From SZUA-584 sp964441275 (GTDB taxonomy: Bacteria; Bacillota; Clostridia; Christensenellales; SZUA-584): a stretch of 40,866 nucleotides of DNA. Location of the stretch: contig CAYTUG010000018.1 in NCBI GenBank assembly GCA_964441275.1, positions 1 to 40,866 of the forward strand, in the 5' to 3' direction. Positions 8,484 through 16,972 of this stretch are shown piece by piece. Both the position numbers and the translations under genes were made by a program. Under the pieces are notes generated by a model that was not told the origin of the DNA, did not search any database, and worked only from the letters and a program-made list of their open reading frames with translations. The first letter of the stretch is position 1. Each line of letters begins with the position of its first letter.

Positions 8484-8531
8484 CGGCCGCATAGGTATAT
8501 TGTTTGGGCGATATCGGTAAGCCTTAAGCTG

Positions 8532-8993
8532 CTATTTAAAGTCGGTGAAGGAATAGAAGGTTATAGTAAAACCGCTTATTATCTTCTCTGTGATTGCGCT
8601 TGGCTTTGCCGTTATGCCTGGGGGTATAAGGACGTATAAGTTTGTGCCTAATGCCCAGCTTAGCGGCAGTGGCTTCGAACAAAGTAGGTAAATCGCGCTT
8701 GGTAGCAGAGAAACGATTGGTAAACTCAAACCCGTTGTCGGTCTGTACGCATTCTATAGGAAATCCAAAGAAACATTTTCAAGGAATATGGCAGAAGGAT
8801 ATGATGCATATTTAGGCTTAGAAGTGGAAGCCTTCTGCAAGCCAAGCGTTTTGAGGGCGCGACATCTTGATAACCAAAAATAGATGTAAGAGCGTGATTT
8901 GTTGTATTTGCGGCTGGCACGAGAAACACCATGCTTTAAAGCAAATGAAACAAGGGATTGCCGATACTTCATGTCTTGTGTTATGTTATTCAT
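8532..8993 (-). pseudogene. Degenerate IS3/IS481-like transposase
   Basis: On the minus strand, ATG at 8993 (after GAAAGGAG) begins MNNITQDMKYRQSLV and a helix-turn-helix region (FALKHGVSRASRKYNKS, then YIYFW). The frame then breaks and the piece ECVQTDNGFEFTNRFSATKR follows (about 8700-8760), then LGIRHK, RPYTP and RHNGKAKRNHRED. TDNGFEF carries the second Asp of the rve DDE core. The usual NGKVER motif with the catalytic Glu reads NGKAKR, so Glu is replaced by Lys. About half of a normal protein, including the first catalytic Asp, is deleted between the two pieces. It is a dead transposase. Confidence 0.75.
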
Positions 8994-9110
8994 GCAGGAT
9001 TGGCTCCTTTCGGTATGTTTTTGTTTTACAACTCAACAATACCCCATGAGCTAACTCCTGCACCTTTTATTTTCAAGGTTCTTTTGTCCAATATGTATTG
9101 TAGTCCTACA
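8958..9110 (-). mobile_element. End of the IS3/IS481-like element (second copy)
   Basis: This segment matches 1378-1524 over about 150 bases, and both end at TGTAGTCCTACA. On the minus strand it carries the element end, the leader and the transposase start with its ribosome binding site. It marks the right edge of the accessory region, 31 bases before the rplS promoter. Confidence 0.6.
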
Positions 9111-9140
9111 ACGAAAAGTTTTTATTTAGCGTTTAGACAC

Positions 9141-9170
9141 TTGTCAGCTTGCGGCTTGCCATGTTATAAT
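9141..9170 (+). promoter_or_regulatory. Strong promoter for the rplS operon
   Basis: TTGTCA (9141-9146), 18 bases, TATAAT (9165-9170) preceded by TG one base upstream (extended -10). About 85 bases of leader separate it from rplS; the leader may fold and be regulatory, but I cannot assign a known L19 leader. Confidence 0.75.
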
Positions 9171-9262
9171 CCTTTGGTTGATTTAGGGCGGTCCGCTTTC
9201 CGTGGTATAAAAAAGTGCCTGTATAACGGTTATGAACGCCTGTGTTGGGAGGAGGAATCAGC

Positions 9263-9607
9263 ATGAACAAGATAATAAAAGCTATAGAGCAACAACAGAT
9301 GCGCAGCGATTTGCCCGATCTTAAGATAGGTGATTTAGTCAAAGTGTTTGTTAAAGTTGTTGAGGGCACAAGAGAGCGGTTTCAAAGCTTTGAAGGCTAT
9401 ATAATAGCCCGGCGCGGCGGCGGAGTAAAAGAGACTATAACTGTACGGCGCGTATCTTTCGGGGTAGGTATTGAACGTACGTTTCCGCTTCATTCGCCAA
9501 AAATTGCGAGCATTGAAAAAATCCGCAGCAGCAAAGTTCGCCGTGCAAAACTTTACTATTTACGCGATAGGATTGGCAAGGCGGCCAAACTAAAAGAAAA
9601 GAGATAG
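9263..9607 (+). CDS. rplS: Large-subunit ribosomal protein bL19
   Basis: The 114-residue protein (MNKIIKAIEQQQMRSDLPDL) has the usual length and the family blocks GDLVKV, EGTRERFQSFEGYIIARRG, ETITVRRVSFGVGIERTFPLHSP and RRAKLYYLRDRIGKAAKLKEKR. It lies at the 30S-50S interface. The ATG at 9263 is chosen over an upstream GTG (9242) because GGGAGGAGG lies at 9247-9255. In many Bacillota rplS ends the rpsP-rimM-trmD operon. Here those genes are absent and rplS is the first gene of its unit. Confidence 0.97.
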   Translation: MNKIIKAIEQQQMRSDLPDLKIGDLVKVFVKVVEGTRERFQSFEGYIIARRGGGVKETITVRRVSFGVGIERTFPLHSPKIASIEKIRSSKVRRAKLYYLRDRIGKAAKLKEKR

Positions 9608-9611
9608 AATA

Positions 9612-9637
9612 AAAGAGGCCGCTAAAGGCTTCTTTTT
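9612..9637 (+). terminator. Terminator or attenuator after rplS
   Basis: AGAGGCC (9614-9620) pairs with GGCTTCT (9627-9633, one G-U) around GCTAAA, followed by a T run. It sits in the 66-base gap before rbgA and may reduce read-through rather than stop it, as the next gene has no clear promoter. Confidence 0.65.
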
Positions 9638-9673
9638 GTTATTGGGCGGTTTTTTAGAATAACGTGGAGGGCT

Positions 9674-10513
9674 ATGGATATTCAATGGTTTCCGGGGCAC
9701 ATGGCAAAAACCCGAAGGCAAATAAATGAAAAATTAAAACTTATAAATGTTGCTGTTGTGGCAATCGACGCCCGCGCGCCCAAAAGCACCCTAAGCCCGG
9801 ATTTGATAGACTTGCTGTCGGGCAAGGTATGTATTATTGTGCTTAATAAAAGCGATCTCGCCGAAACCGGACAAACAAGGCGATGGGTAGAATATTATAA
9901 AAACGCATTCGGCCATTCAGTAAGCTTTTGTGCAACAAAAGACAATGCGCAAAAGCTTATTGGCATAATAAACAGTGCGGCGCAGCCGATAAAAGAAAGA
10001 TATTCTAAAAAGGGAATGCGCAAAACAATACGCGTGCTTGTAGCGGGGGTGCCCAACGTGGGCAAATCGGCTATTATAAACAGACTAATCGGCAGGAAGA
10101 GCGCTAAAGAAGGTGACGTGCCGGGGGTTACACGCGCGCTTCAGTGGATTAAACTATCAAGCGATATCGAGCTTTTAGATTCGCCCGGTTTGCTGTGGCC
10201 AAAAATAGAATGCCCCGAATCCGCCGTCAAGATTGCTGTTTTAGGCAGCATTAAACACGAAATACTCGATATCACAGCCCTTGCAAAAAAACTGATATCT
10301 TTGCTTAACGATATCGGGGCCGATTGTATTGCAAAACGTTATGGCATTGAATTTTTCAGCGAACCGCAGCGGGTATTAGAGGCGATATGCGCAAAAAGAG
10401 GTTTTCTGATAAAAGGCGGCGAAATCGATATTGAGCGGGGCGCAAGAACTTTGCTGGATGAGTTCAGATCCGGAAAGCTTGGCAGAATTACGCTCGAGCG
10501 GGTTTGCCAATGA
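9674..10513 (+). CDS. rbgA: Ribosome biogenesis GTPase RbgA (YlqF)
   Basis: The 279-residue protein is a circularly permuted GTPase. The order of motifs is G4 (NKSD, 58-61), then G1 (GVPNVGKS, 125-132), G2 (PGVT, 150-153) and G3 (DSPG, 169-172). The N-terminus MDIQWFPGHMAKTRR is the family signature. RbgA drives a late step of 50S assembly (incorporation of L16 and neighbouring proteins) and is released on GTP hydrolysis stimulated by the 50S particle. GTGGAGG precedes the ATG. It overlaps rnhB by 4 bases. Its place directly after rplS is the conserved Bacillota order. Confidence 0.96.
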   Translation: MDIQWFPGHMAKTRRQINEKLKLINVAVVAIDARAPKSTLSPDLIDLLSGKVCIIVLNKSDLAETGQTRRWVEYYKNAFGHSVSFCATKDNAQKLIGIINSAAQPIKERYSKKGMRKTIRVLVAGVPNVGKSAIINRLIGRKSAKEGDVPGVTRALQWIKLSSDIELLDSPGLLWPKIECPESAVKIAVLGSIKHEILDITALAKKLISLLNDIGADCIAKRYGIEFFSEPQRVLEAICAKRGFLIKGGEIDIERGARTLLDEFRSGKLGRITLERVCQ

Positions 10514-11136
10514 ACAATGTGTTAGAGCAAAACAGGTTGCTTGAACTATGCCGTTATGAAAAACCGTTTTGGAATAGAAATTTACTTGTGGCGGGTGTTG
10601 ACGAAGCGGGTCGCGGACCGCTTGCGGGGCCGTGCGTTGCCGCGGCGGTTATAATGCCTTGCACAAACCTTATAAACGGAATTGATGATTCAAAAAAACT
10701 TACCGAAAAAAAGCGGGAAGAATTGTACGAAAAGATAACCGCGCAAGCGTTATGTTATGCAGTTGGCATTGTGGATAACACAATTATTGATAAGATAAAC
10801 ATACTTAAAGCTGCTCAATACGCTTTTTCACAGGCCGTATTAAAGCTTGCCAAAAAACCCGCGTATGTATTTTGCGACCGCATAGGCGGGATAAATATAG
10901 ATATTGAATATGAAGGGATAACAGGTGGCGACAGGCTGTGCTACAGCATTGCTGCGGCTTCAATAATTGCAAAAGTGACGCGGGATAGGATGATGCGGGA
11001 ATATGATAAAGAGTACCAAGGCTATGGATTCGCCAAACATAAAGGTTATGGCACCCGCCAACATTACGATGCGATATCCGCTTTGGGTATGTGTAAAATC
11101 CACAGGGTTACGTTTTTAAAAAGGTTGTCCGGATGA
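10510..11136 (+). CDS. rnhB: Ribonuclease HII
   Basis: RNase HII removes ribonucleotides and RNA primers from RNA-DNA hybrids. The 208-residue protein has the signature VDEAGRGPLAGP with catalytic Asp31 and Glu32, the middle CDRIGG block where a third acidic residue lies, and SIAAASIIAKVTRDRMM with the last catalytic Asp. The GYGTRQHYDAI segment and the C-terminal HRVTFLKRL are also typical. ATG 10510 overlaps the rbgA stop (ATGA); a TTG two codons earlier is less likely. It overlaps yraN by 4 bases, so the three genes should be translated in a coupled way. Confidence 0.96.
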   Translation: MNNVLEQNRLLELCRYEKPFWNRNLLVAGVDEAGRGPLAGPCVAAAVIMPCTNLINGIDDSKKLTEKKREELYEKITAQALCYAVGIVDNTIIDKINILKAAQYAFSQAVLKLAKKPAYVFCDRIGGINIDIEYEGITGGDRLCYSIAAASIIAKVTRDRMMREYDKEYQGYGFAKHKGYGTRQHYDAISALGMCKIHRVTFLKRLSG

Positions 11137-11486
11137 AAAAAAGGCAAAGCGGGTTTCGCGGGGAAAGCGTTGCGGCTGCGTTCCTGAATGATAACGGTTA
11201 TAATATATTAGCAAGAAATTACTATGTTCGTGGCGGCGAAGTAGATATAATTTGCAAAAAAGACGATACCATTGTTTTCTGCGAAGTAAAGCTTAGAGGA
11301 CAAAGCCGGTTTGGAAGAGGGGCGGAGGCAGTGGATATTAGAAAACAGCGATGCATTTGCCGTGCAGCGCTTGATTACGCATATCGCAACGGACACATGG
11401 AAAAACCTATCCGGTTTGATATTATAGAAGTGCAGAACGAACGCATATCTCATATTAAAAATGCGTTTGAGTTTGTTCAGCCGTAA
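11133..11486 (+). CDS. yraN: YraN/UPF0102 family endonuclease-like protein
   Basis: The 117-residue protein shows the UPF0102 pattern: GFRGESVAAAFLNDNGYNIL at the N-terminus, RNYYVRGGEVDII, then VFCEVKLR and RFGRGAEAVDIRKQ. The conserved E..GEVD..(x)..EVK residues form a PD-(D/E)xK nuclease-like site. The role is uncertain; the family sits beside rnhB, comM and dprA in many bacteria, suggesting DNA uptake or repair. ATG 11133 overlaps the rnhB stop by 4 bases. It is the last gene of the rplS-rbgA-rnhB-yraN run before an intergenic promoter. Confidence 0.9.
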   Translation: MKKRQSGFRGESVAAAFLNDNGYNILARNYYVRGGEVDIICKKDDTIVFCEVKLRGQSRFGRGAEAVDIRKQRCICRAALDYAYRNGHMEKPIRFDIIEVQNERISHIKNAFEFVQP

Positions 11487-11513
11487 TTCCTTTCGGTTAA
11501 GCGGTCATCGTTT

Positions 11514-11595
11514 GTACATCAATGAACGCGGGCTAAATCGGCGGCTTGTATTCTTTGAACGAAATGGTTGATGTACGCCTTTTTTTTGATATAAT
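11514..11595 (+). promoter_or_regulatory. Promoter of the glycosylation block inside an inverted repeat
   Basis: TTGATG (11568-11573), 16 bases, TATAAT (11590-11595). The -35 lies in the right arm of a 9-bp inverted repeat, GTACATCAA (11514-11522) and TTGATGTAC (11568-11576), spaced by 45 bases. A run of eight T (about 11580-11587) follows the right arm, so the same segment may also end the upstream transcript. Confidence 0.55.
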
Positions 11596-11644
11596 AATAG
11601 AAATGGTTAAAAAAGCAATGCATTTGTTTAACCCGGGAGGCTAA

Positions 11645-13084
11645 GTGCGAAGATATATTTTTTTTATAGTAATGCTTTTGTTGGCTATGTTGCTCCTCAC
11701 ATCCGTTGCTTACGCAAGCAACCCGTTTAAACCATCCTTGGCAACGCAGCGGCAGACAACGCTTGCAACTGCGTTTACTTTGATAACTGCAGCAATTTTT
11801 TTGTTGGTGTGCATATTATTAACGGCTCGTTTAGGCGGCGGAAACGACGGCCGCATATGGCCGGCATTGGGCTTATCCATTGTTTTGGCGCTTGCGCTGC
11901 GCATATTTGCGGCGCTTGTTTTTAAAGGCCACGAGACCGACGTAAGATGCTTTACCATTTGGGCGGACAGCGTTTATAAAACAGGCCCCGCACAGTTTTA
12001 CACCCAAGGCACATTTTCAGATTATCCTCCCGGTTATATGTATGTATTATGGCTGCTTGGATTTATAAAAAACTTGTTTGCGCTTGATATCGAAAGCGCA
12101 TTAAATGTGCTGCTTATAAAGCTTCCGTCAATAATTGCCGAAGTTATTACCGCAATTATAGTTTATAAAGCGGCATCTAAACAAATGGGCAAAATGTTCG
12201 GATTGCAATGCGCGGCTTTTTTGCTGTTTAACCCTGCAATGTTTTTCAACAGCAGCGTTTGGGGGCAGATGGACGCATTTTTTATATTATTTTCTGTCTT
12301 AACGTTGTTTTACTTAAGAAAAGAAAACCCGTATTTAAGCGCCTTGTTTTTCGCCATTGCGCTTCTTTTAAAACCGCAGGCGTTGATGTTTGCGCCGGTG
12401 GTGGGGCTTTGGTATATATATTCTTTGCTAAGAAAAGGGCGCTTTGCCAAGCATTTTTCGGGCATTTTGGGCGGTGCGGCAATTTTCGCCTCCGTATTTA
12501 TTGTAGGTGTGATACCTTTTACGGGCGATCAGCCCTTATCTTGGATAGTTACAAAATATATTGGCACGATAGCATCGTACCAATACGGCACCGTAAACGC
12601 TTTTAACCTTTTCGCTTTGACGGGCGGCAATTGGCTAAGCAGTAGCGAACCTTTGTGGTTTGGTCTGCCTTATGAAACGTGGGGATGGGTTTTTGTTGGG
12701 TTGGCGGTGTCGGCGGTTGTTTTGCTGCAATGGCGTTCCCGGGAAAACGGAAGGGTTTTTGAGCTTTCAGCTTTCCTTATAGTATCGGTATTTATGTTAG
12801 CGCATTCTATGCACGAAAGGTATATGCTGCCCGCTTGCATATTCTTGCTGTTTGGATATGTATATACGCGCGAGAGGGGGACTCTTTTGTTTTCCGCCGC
12901 GTTTTCATTTACATCGCTGATAAACCAGATGGCGACGCTTTACGCAGACACAACGATGGCGCCGCAGACCGCTACAATGGTTACGGCGGCTGTAAATATG
13001 ATATTGTTTCTGATTTTTGTTCCGTATATGGTCAGAAGGCTAAGCAGTGGCGTGCTCATAAGACCGCCGGCGCTCAAAGGATGA
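11645..13084 (+). CDS. Gpi18-like integral membrane mannosyltransferase
   Basis: The 479-residue protein has about ten membrane segments. It carries features of the COG5542/GT-C group: HETDVRCFTIWADSVYKTGP with an Asp in the first external loop, SDYPPGYMYVLWLLG, SSVWGQMDAFFILF, ALLLKPQALMFAPV and HSMHERYMLPACI. GT-C enzymes use polyprenyl-phosphate sugars (commonly mannose) and act at the outer face of the membrane. The start is GTG 11645 with GGAGG at 11636-11640. A PMT-like gene follows 6 bases downstream and GtrA after it, so the block likely builds or transfers a lipid-linked sugar onto a surface protein or glycan. The exact acceptor is unknown. Confidence 0.82.
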   Translation: MRRYIFFIVMLLLAMLLLTSVAYASNPFKPSLATQRQTTLATAFTLITAAIFLLVCILLTARLGGGNDGRIWPALGLSIVLALALRIFAALVFKGHETDVRCFTIWADSVYKTGPAQFYTQGTFSDYPPGYMYVLWLLGFIKNLFALDIESALNVLLIKLPSIIAEVITAIIVYKAASKQMGKMFGLQCAAFLLFNPAMFFNSSVWGQMDAFFILFSVLTLFYLRKENPYLSALFFAIALLLKPQALMFAPVVGLWYIYSLLRKGRFAKHFSGILGGAAIFASVFIVGVIPFTGDQPLSWIVTKYIGTIASYQYGTVNAFNLFALTGGNWLSSSEPLWFGLPYETWGWVFVGLAVSAVVLLQWRSRENGRVFELSAFLIVSVFMLAHSMHERYMLPACIFLLFGYVYTRERGTLLFSAAFSFTSLINQMATLYADTTMAPQTATMVTAAVNMILFLIFVPYMVRRLSSGVLIRPPALKG

Positions 13085-13090
13085 TTTTGT

Positions 13091-14995
13091 ATGAGGTTTT
13101 TTGTTAAATCTAAAAGGATAGACTGGAAAAAACACGCGCGCAGACGTCTGTTTGACAAACACGAAAAATATTGCTTTGCGCTTATTGACTGGATAGTTAT
13201 GGCGGCTATAACTGTCTGTTATGCTGCGGTAGCGTTTATAAATCTTGGCTCTACAGATATACCCAAAACATTTTATACTTTTGACAAAGACGACGTAATA
13301 GTAGAGTTTAGCAAGCAACAGCAGATATTTTCTATACGTTACTATGCTTCGGTGCCCAACAATTTCGATAAGTATTTTGACTTTTCGTTACAATATTCGC
13401 CCGATGGCGAAGGATATACTGAAATAGAATTTTTCAAAGAGGATGAGGACAAAACAAGCTATACCGAGCCGGGCATAAAGCACGAGGATACAAACCTTTA
13501 TAAGTGGCAGATAGCGGAGATAAGCCCCTTTACCGCAAAATATGTTTCTTTCCATGTTGGCGGGCGGCTTCCCATACTTGAAATCGGGTTTTGCGATAAA
13601 GACGGCAATCCGGTCGAAGTTGTTTCGGCGGTAAGCGCAAATCCACAGGCGCCCCGCGGCAACTCGCCCGTTTTCATGTTTGACGAGCAGCAACACGTGC
13701 CCCAACAGACATATTATATGAACGAAATGTATTTTGACGAAGTTCACCATGCGCGCACGGCATACGAGCACATAAACTATATGAACCCTCGCGAATTTTC
13801 GCACCCGCCTCTCGGGAAAATTCTTTTAGGCGTCGGCATTCGTATATTTGGAATGAACCCGTTCGGGTGGCGCTTTATGGGTACGCTTTTTGGCGTTTTA
13901 ATGCTGCCGCTGATGTATATTTTTGCTAAAAGGTTGTTTAGAAACACGCTTTACGCCGCTATACCCACCGTGTTGTTTGCAAGCGATTTTATGCATTACA
14001 CTCAAACGCGCATAGCGACAATAGACAGCTACAGCGTATTTTTTATTATGCTGATGTGTTATTTCATGTATCTTTATACGGAAACCAATTACAACAGACA
14101 GCCTTTAAAGAAATCGTTAGTGCCGCTGGCGCTTTGCGGTATAACTTTCGGGCTTGGCGCAGCAACTAAATGGCTGTGCATTTACGCAGGCGCGGGGCTT
14201 GCTTTAATATTCGCCATTCAGATGGTAAAAAGATACAGAGAGTACGCTTATGCCAAAAACGCCGTTGCCGCACATGACAATAATAATCTTAAACGCCGGC
14301 AGTTTTTAGAGGAAGTAAGCCGCAATTATCTTAAAAAAACTTTTATTACGCTGCTTTGGTGCGTTCTATTCTTTATTATCATTCCTCTAATAATATATTT
14401 GATTTCGTATATACCATATACACTTGTAAAAGAGGGCGCTTATGATTTTAACGCCATATTACACAATCAGGAAGTGATGTTTAACCACCACAGCAAATTC
14501 TACGAACATCCTTACAGCTCGCCTTGGTATTCTTGGCCGCTTAATATAAAACCCGTATTTTTGTTTCAAGGCAAGGGTTATCCGGATGAGCTGATGTCTT
14601 CCATGTCTACAATGGGCAATCCGGCGGTGTGGTGGGCCGGCTTGGCATCGGTAATTGCCCTTATTGTTATACGCATATGCAAAGGGCGGTTAGGCAGGCG
14701 CGTTTTCTTTTTGTCCGTAATGGCGCTTTCGCAATACGTCCCGTGGGCGCTGCTCTCGCGAGAGACGTACATATATCATTACTTCGCGACAGTTCCTTTT
14801 CTTATTTTGCTTATCGGAGTGCTCGCAAAATATATTATTGAACACACAAAGCACGGTAAAAAGGCAGTGTTTGTGTTTGTTGGAATTTGTGTTATGCTTT
14901 TTATAATGTTTTACCCTGTAACTACGGGGATAGTTATCCCAAGAGCGTATTCCAACACGTTTCTAAAATGGTTTCAAAGCTGGCCGTTTCATTAA
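13091..14995 (+). CDS. PMT-family (GT39) lipid-linked-sugar glycosyltransferase
   Basis: The 634-residue membrane protein has a beta-rich N-terminal region (about 60-205) after the first membrane segment, then the protein O-mannosyltransferase core. MYFDEVHHARTAYE holds the catalytic-type Asp-Glu pair (at about 217-218) and is followed by REFSHPPLGK and GWRFMGTLFG. TRIATIDSYSVFF and GAATKWLCIYAG match the PMT consensus (ATK-W). The C-terminal half has further helices and RETYIYHYFATVPF, as in PMT_4TMC. The family moves mannose from polyprenyl-phosphate-mannose to Ser/Thr of exported proteins. The extended N-terminal domain may bind the acceptor (inference). It is the second gene of the glycosylation block. 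Confidence 0.88.
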   Translation: MRFFVKSKRIDWKKHARRRLFDKHEKYCFALIDWIVMAAITVCYAAVAFINLGSTDIPKTFYTFDKDDVIVEFSKQQQIFSIRYYASVPNNFDKYFDFSLQYSPDGEGYTEIEFFKEDEDKTSYTEPGIKHEDTNLYKWQIAEISPFTAKYVSFHVGGRLPILEIGFCDKDGNPVEVVSAVSANPQAPRGNSPVFMFDEQQHVPQQTYYMNEMYFDEVHHARTAYEHINYMNPREFSHPPLGKILLGVGIRIFGMNPFGWRFMGTLFGVLMLPLMYIFAKRLFRNTLYAAIPTVLFASDFMHYTQTRIATIDSYSVFFIMLMCYFMYLYTETNYNRQPLKKSLVPLALCGITFGLGAATKWLCIYAGAGLALIFAIQMVKRYREYAYAKNAVAAHDNNNLKRRQFLEEVSRNYLKKTFITLLWCVLFFIIIPLIIYLISYIPYTLVKEGAYDFNAILHNQEVMFNHHSKFYEHPYSSPWYSWPLNIKPVFLFQGKGYPDELMSSMSTMGNPAVWWAGLASVIALIVIRICKGRLGRRVFFLSVMALSQYVPWALLSRETYIYHYFATVPFLILLIGVLAKYIIEHTKHGKKAVFVFVGICVMLFIMFYPVTTGIVIPRAYSNTFLKWFQSWPFH

Positions 14996-15043
14996 CCATA
15001 GCAAAGAAGGCGATTTAAACTGAACGATCTAAAACAGAATGCG

Positions 15044-15424
15044 ATGCAGTTTATAAAATTTATTATTGTAGGCGTGGCAAATTTTTTAGTAGATTTGGGC
15101 ATACTTACGCTGCTTAACAGCGTGTTTGGCTGGCCTTTGCTTTTATCGAATACTATTTCGTATTCTTGCGGCGTAATAAACAGCTTTTTGCTAAATCAAT
15201 ACTGGACGTTCAAACAAAAACAAAAATTCATATCGGGCAATTTTTTAAAATTTGTGATAGTTAACCTTTTATCGCTCGGGATAAACAATTTGGCGATATA
15301 TATTTTAGGCGAACTTTATGGAATGGGGAACGTATGGGCAAAACTTATTGCAACCATGTTTTCGTTCATTGTAAATTTTGCGGGCAGCAAACTTTTTATA
15401 TTCAAACAACCAACCGCGAAATAG
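15044..15424 (+). CDS. GtrA-family membrane protein
   Basis: About 126 residues with four membrane helices and the GtrA pattern (QFIKFIIVGVANFLVDLGIL, then LSNTISYSCGVINSFLLNQYWTF, and FAGSKLFIFKQ). GtrA proteins are thought to flip or carry polyprenyl-phosphate sugars for GT-C enzymes. Standard start ATG 15044 has no ribosome site. An in-frame CTG at 15020 lies 9 bases after AAGAAGG and would add eight residues (LNDLKQNA), so the true start may be CTG 15020. It ends the glycosylation block; comM follows after 28 bases. Confidence 0.88.
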   Translation: MQFIKFIIVGVANFLVDLGILTLLNSVFGWPLLLSNTISYSCGVINSFLLNQYWTFKQKQKFISGNFLKFVIVNLLSLGINNLAIYILGELYGMGNVWAKLIATMFSFIVNFAGSKLFIFKQPTAK

Positions 15425-15452
15425 TATATAAATTATATGTTAGGAGCTAAAA

Positions 15453-16970
15453 GTGCTTGCAAAAGTGCAAAGTTTCGGGTTGGTCGGCTTGCGCGGATAT
15501 TCCGTTACTGTTGAGGCGGATATCTCAAGCGGAATGCCAAATTATGAAACTGTGGGGCTGCCGGGCGCCGCGGTGCGCGAATCAAAAGAGCGGGTCAGGG
15601 CTGCTATAAAAAATTCGGGTTATTGCTATCCTCAGCAGAGGATAACGATAAACTTAGCGCCCGCCGATTTGCGAAAACAAGGCCCTATTTATGATGCAGC
15701 AATCGCATTGGCGCTTTTGTGCGCAAGCGGACAGTGCAATGCGCCGGATGAAAAGAGCGCAGTATTAGGCGAGCTTTCACTCGATGGCAGGCTGCGCAAA
15801 GTTGCCGGAGCTTTGCCTATGGCTATATCCGCATTGGAAGCGGGCTATAAAAAGATTGTTGTTCCGGTTGAAAACGCGGGCGAAGCTGCATATGTTTTTG
15901 GCTTAAAGGTTTACGCGGCAAAAACCTTATCGGACATTGTTGAGCATTTTGGGGGCGGCGCGGGTTTGCCGCAGGTTTCGCCTTGCAGATTTGAGCCTGC
16001 CGGCAAACAGCTTTTAGAAAGAGACATGGCGCACATACGCGGGCAGCAGCAGGCGCGCAGGGCGCTTGAAATCGCGGCTGCGGGAGGCCATAATATTATA
16101 TTTATAGGCCCGCCCGGTTCCGGCAAAACCATGCTTGCGCGTGCTTTGCCCGGAATATTGCCCGACCTTTGTTTTGAAGAGGCTTTGGAGATATCAAAAA
16201 TACAGTCGGTATGCGGGCAGAGCCAGGGCGGTATAGCGGCGCACCGCCCGTTTCGCGCACCGCATCATACGCTTTCTACGGTTGCGCTTATAGGCGGCGG
16301 CCATGGCGTTATGCCGGGAGAGATAAGCCTTGCGCACGGAGGAGTGTTGTTTTTGGACGAGCTGCCCGAATTCTCGCGGGCAGCGTTAGAATCGTTAAGG
16401 CAGCCTCTTGAAGATCGCTGCATAAGCATAGCGCGTGCAAATTTAAAAGTAACTTACCCGGCCGATTTTATGTTAGTGGCGTCTATGAACCCGTGCCCTT
16501 GCGGAAACTTTGGCAGTCAAAAGCCGTGCAGGTGTACGCAGCGTGATATTGCGCGTTACTTGTCCCGGATAAGCGGTCCGCTTATAGACAGGTTAGATAT
16601 GCACATAGGCATGGATGCGGTTGAATATCAAGAGCTGTCGCAAAGCGCGCCTGCGGAATCATCCAAACAAATCCGCTCCCGCGTGAACGCCGCGAAACAA
16701 ATACAGCAAAAACGATATGCAGGCAGCGGCATTTTTGGAAACGCCGGTTTGCATAGTGAGCAGTTTTTGCAATATTGCGCGCTTGATAAAGAAAGCCGCG
16801 GTTTGATGGAAGCTGCGTACAATAAGTTTGGGTTAAGCCCGAGAGGCAGGGCGCGAGTTCTTAAGGTTGCGCGAACAATAGCGGACATTGCACATTCCGA
16901 AAACATTTTAAGAAATCATATAGCGGAGGCACTGCAGTTTAGAACGCCCGACAAAAGGTATTGGGGGTAA
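15453..16970 (+). CDS. comM: YifB/ComM-family AAA+ ATPase
   Basis: The 505-residue protein has an N-terminal Lon-substrate-like domain (GLVGLRGYSVTVEADIS, GLPGAAVRESKERVRAAI), then a Mg-chelatase-type AAA+ domain. Walker A is GPPGSGKT (219-226) and Walker B is LFLDELPEF (Asp302-Glu303). The family signature SMNPCPCG is followed by CRCTQ, then RISGPLIDRLDMHI. ComM is a helicase that promotes branch migration in natural transformation. The GTG start at 15453 has TAGGAG at 15441-15446. It slightly overlaps or abuts dprA; the pair suggests a DNA-processing role. Confidence 0.95.
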   Translation: MLAKVQSFGLVGLRGYSVTVEADISSGMPNYETVGLPGAAVRESKERVRAAIKNSGYCYPQQRITINLAPADLRKQGPIYDAAIALALLCASGQCNAPDEKSAVLGELSLDGRLRKVAGALPMAISALEAGYKKIVVPVENAGEAAYVFGLKVYAAKTLSDIVEHFGGGAGLPQVSPCRFEPAGKQLLERDMAHIRGQQQARRALEIAAAGGHNIIFIGPPGSGKTMLARALPGILPDLCFEEALEISKIQSVCGQSQGGIAAHRPFRAPHHTLSTVALIGGGHGVMPGEISLAHGGVLFLDELPEFSRAALESLRQPLEDRCISIARANLKVTYPADFMLVASMNPCPCGNFGSQKPCRCTQRDIARYLSRISGPLIDRLDMHIGMDAVEYQELSQSAPAESSKQIRSRVNAAKQIQQKRYAGSGIFGNAGLHSEQFLQYCALDKESRGLMEAAYNKFGLSPRGRARVLKVARTIADIAHSENILRNHIAEALQFRTPDKRYWG

Positions 16971-16972
16971 CA

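Noticed and set aside
16961..16972. TTG at 16961 as dprA start
   Set aside because: Its ribosome site is too close; ATG 16973 gives the usual N-terminus.
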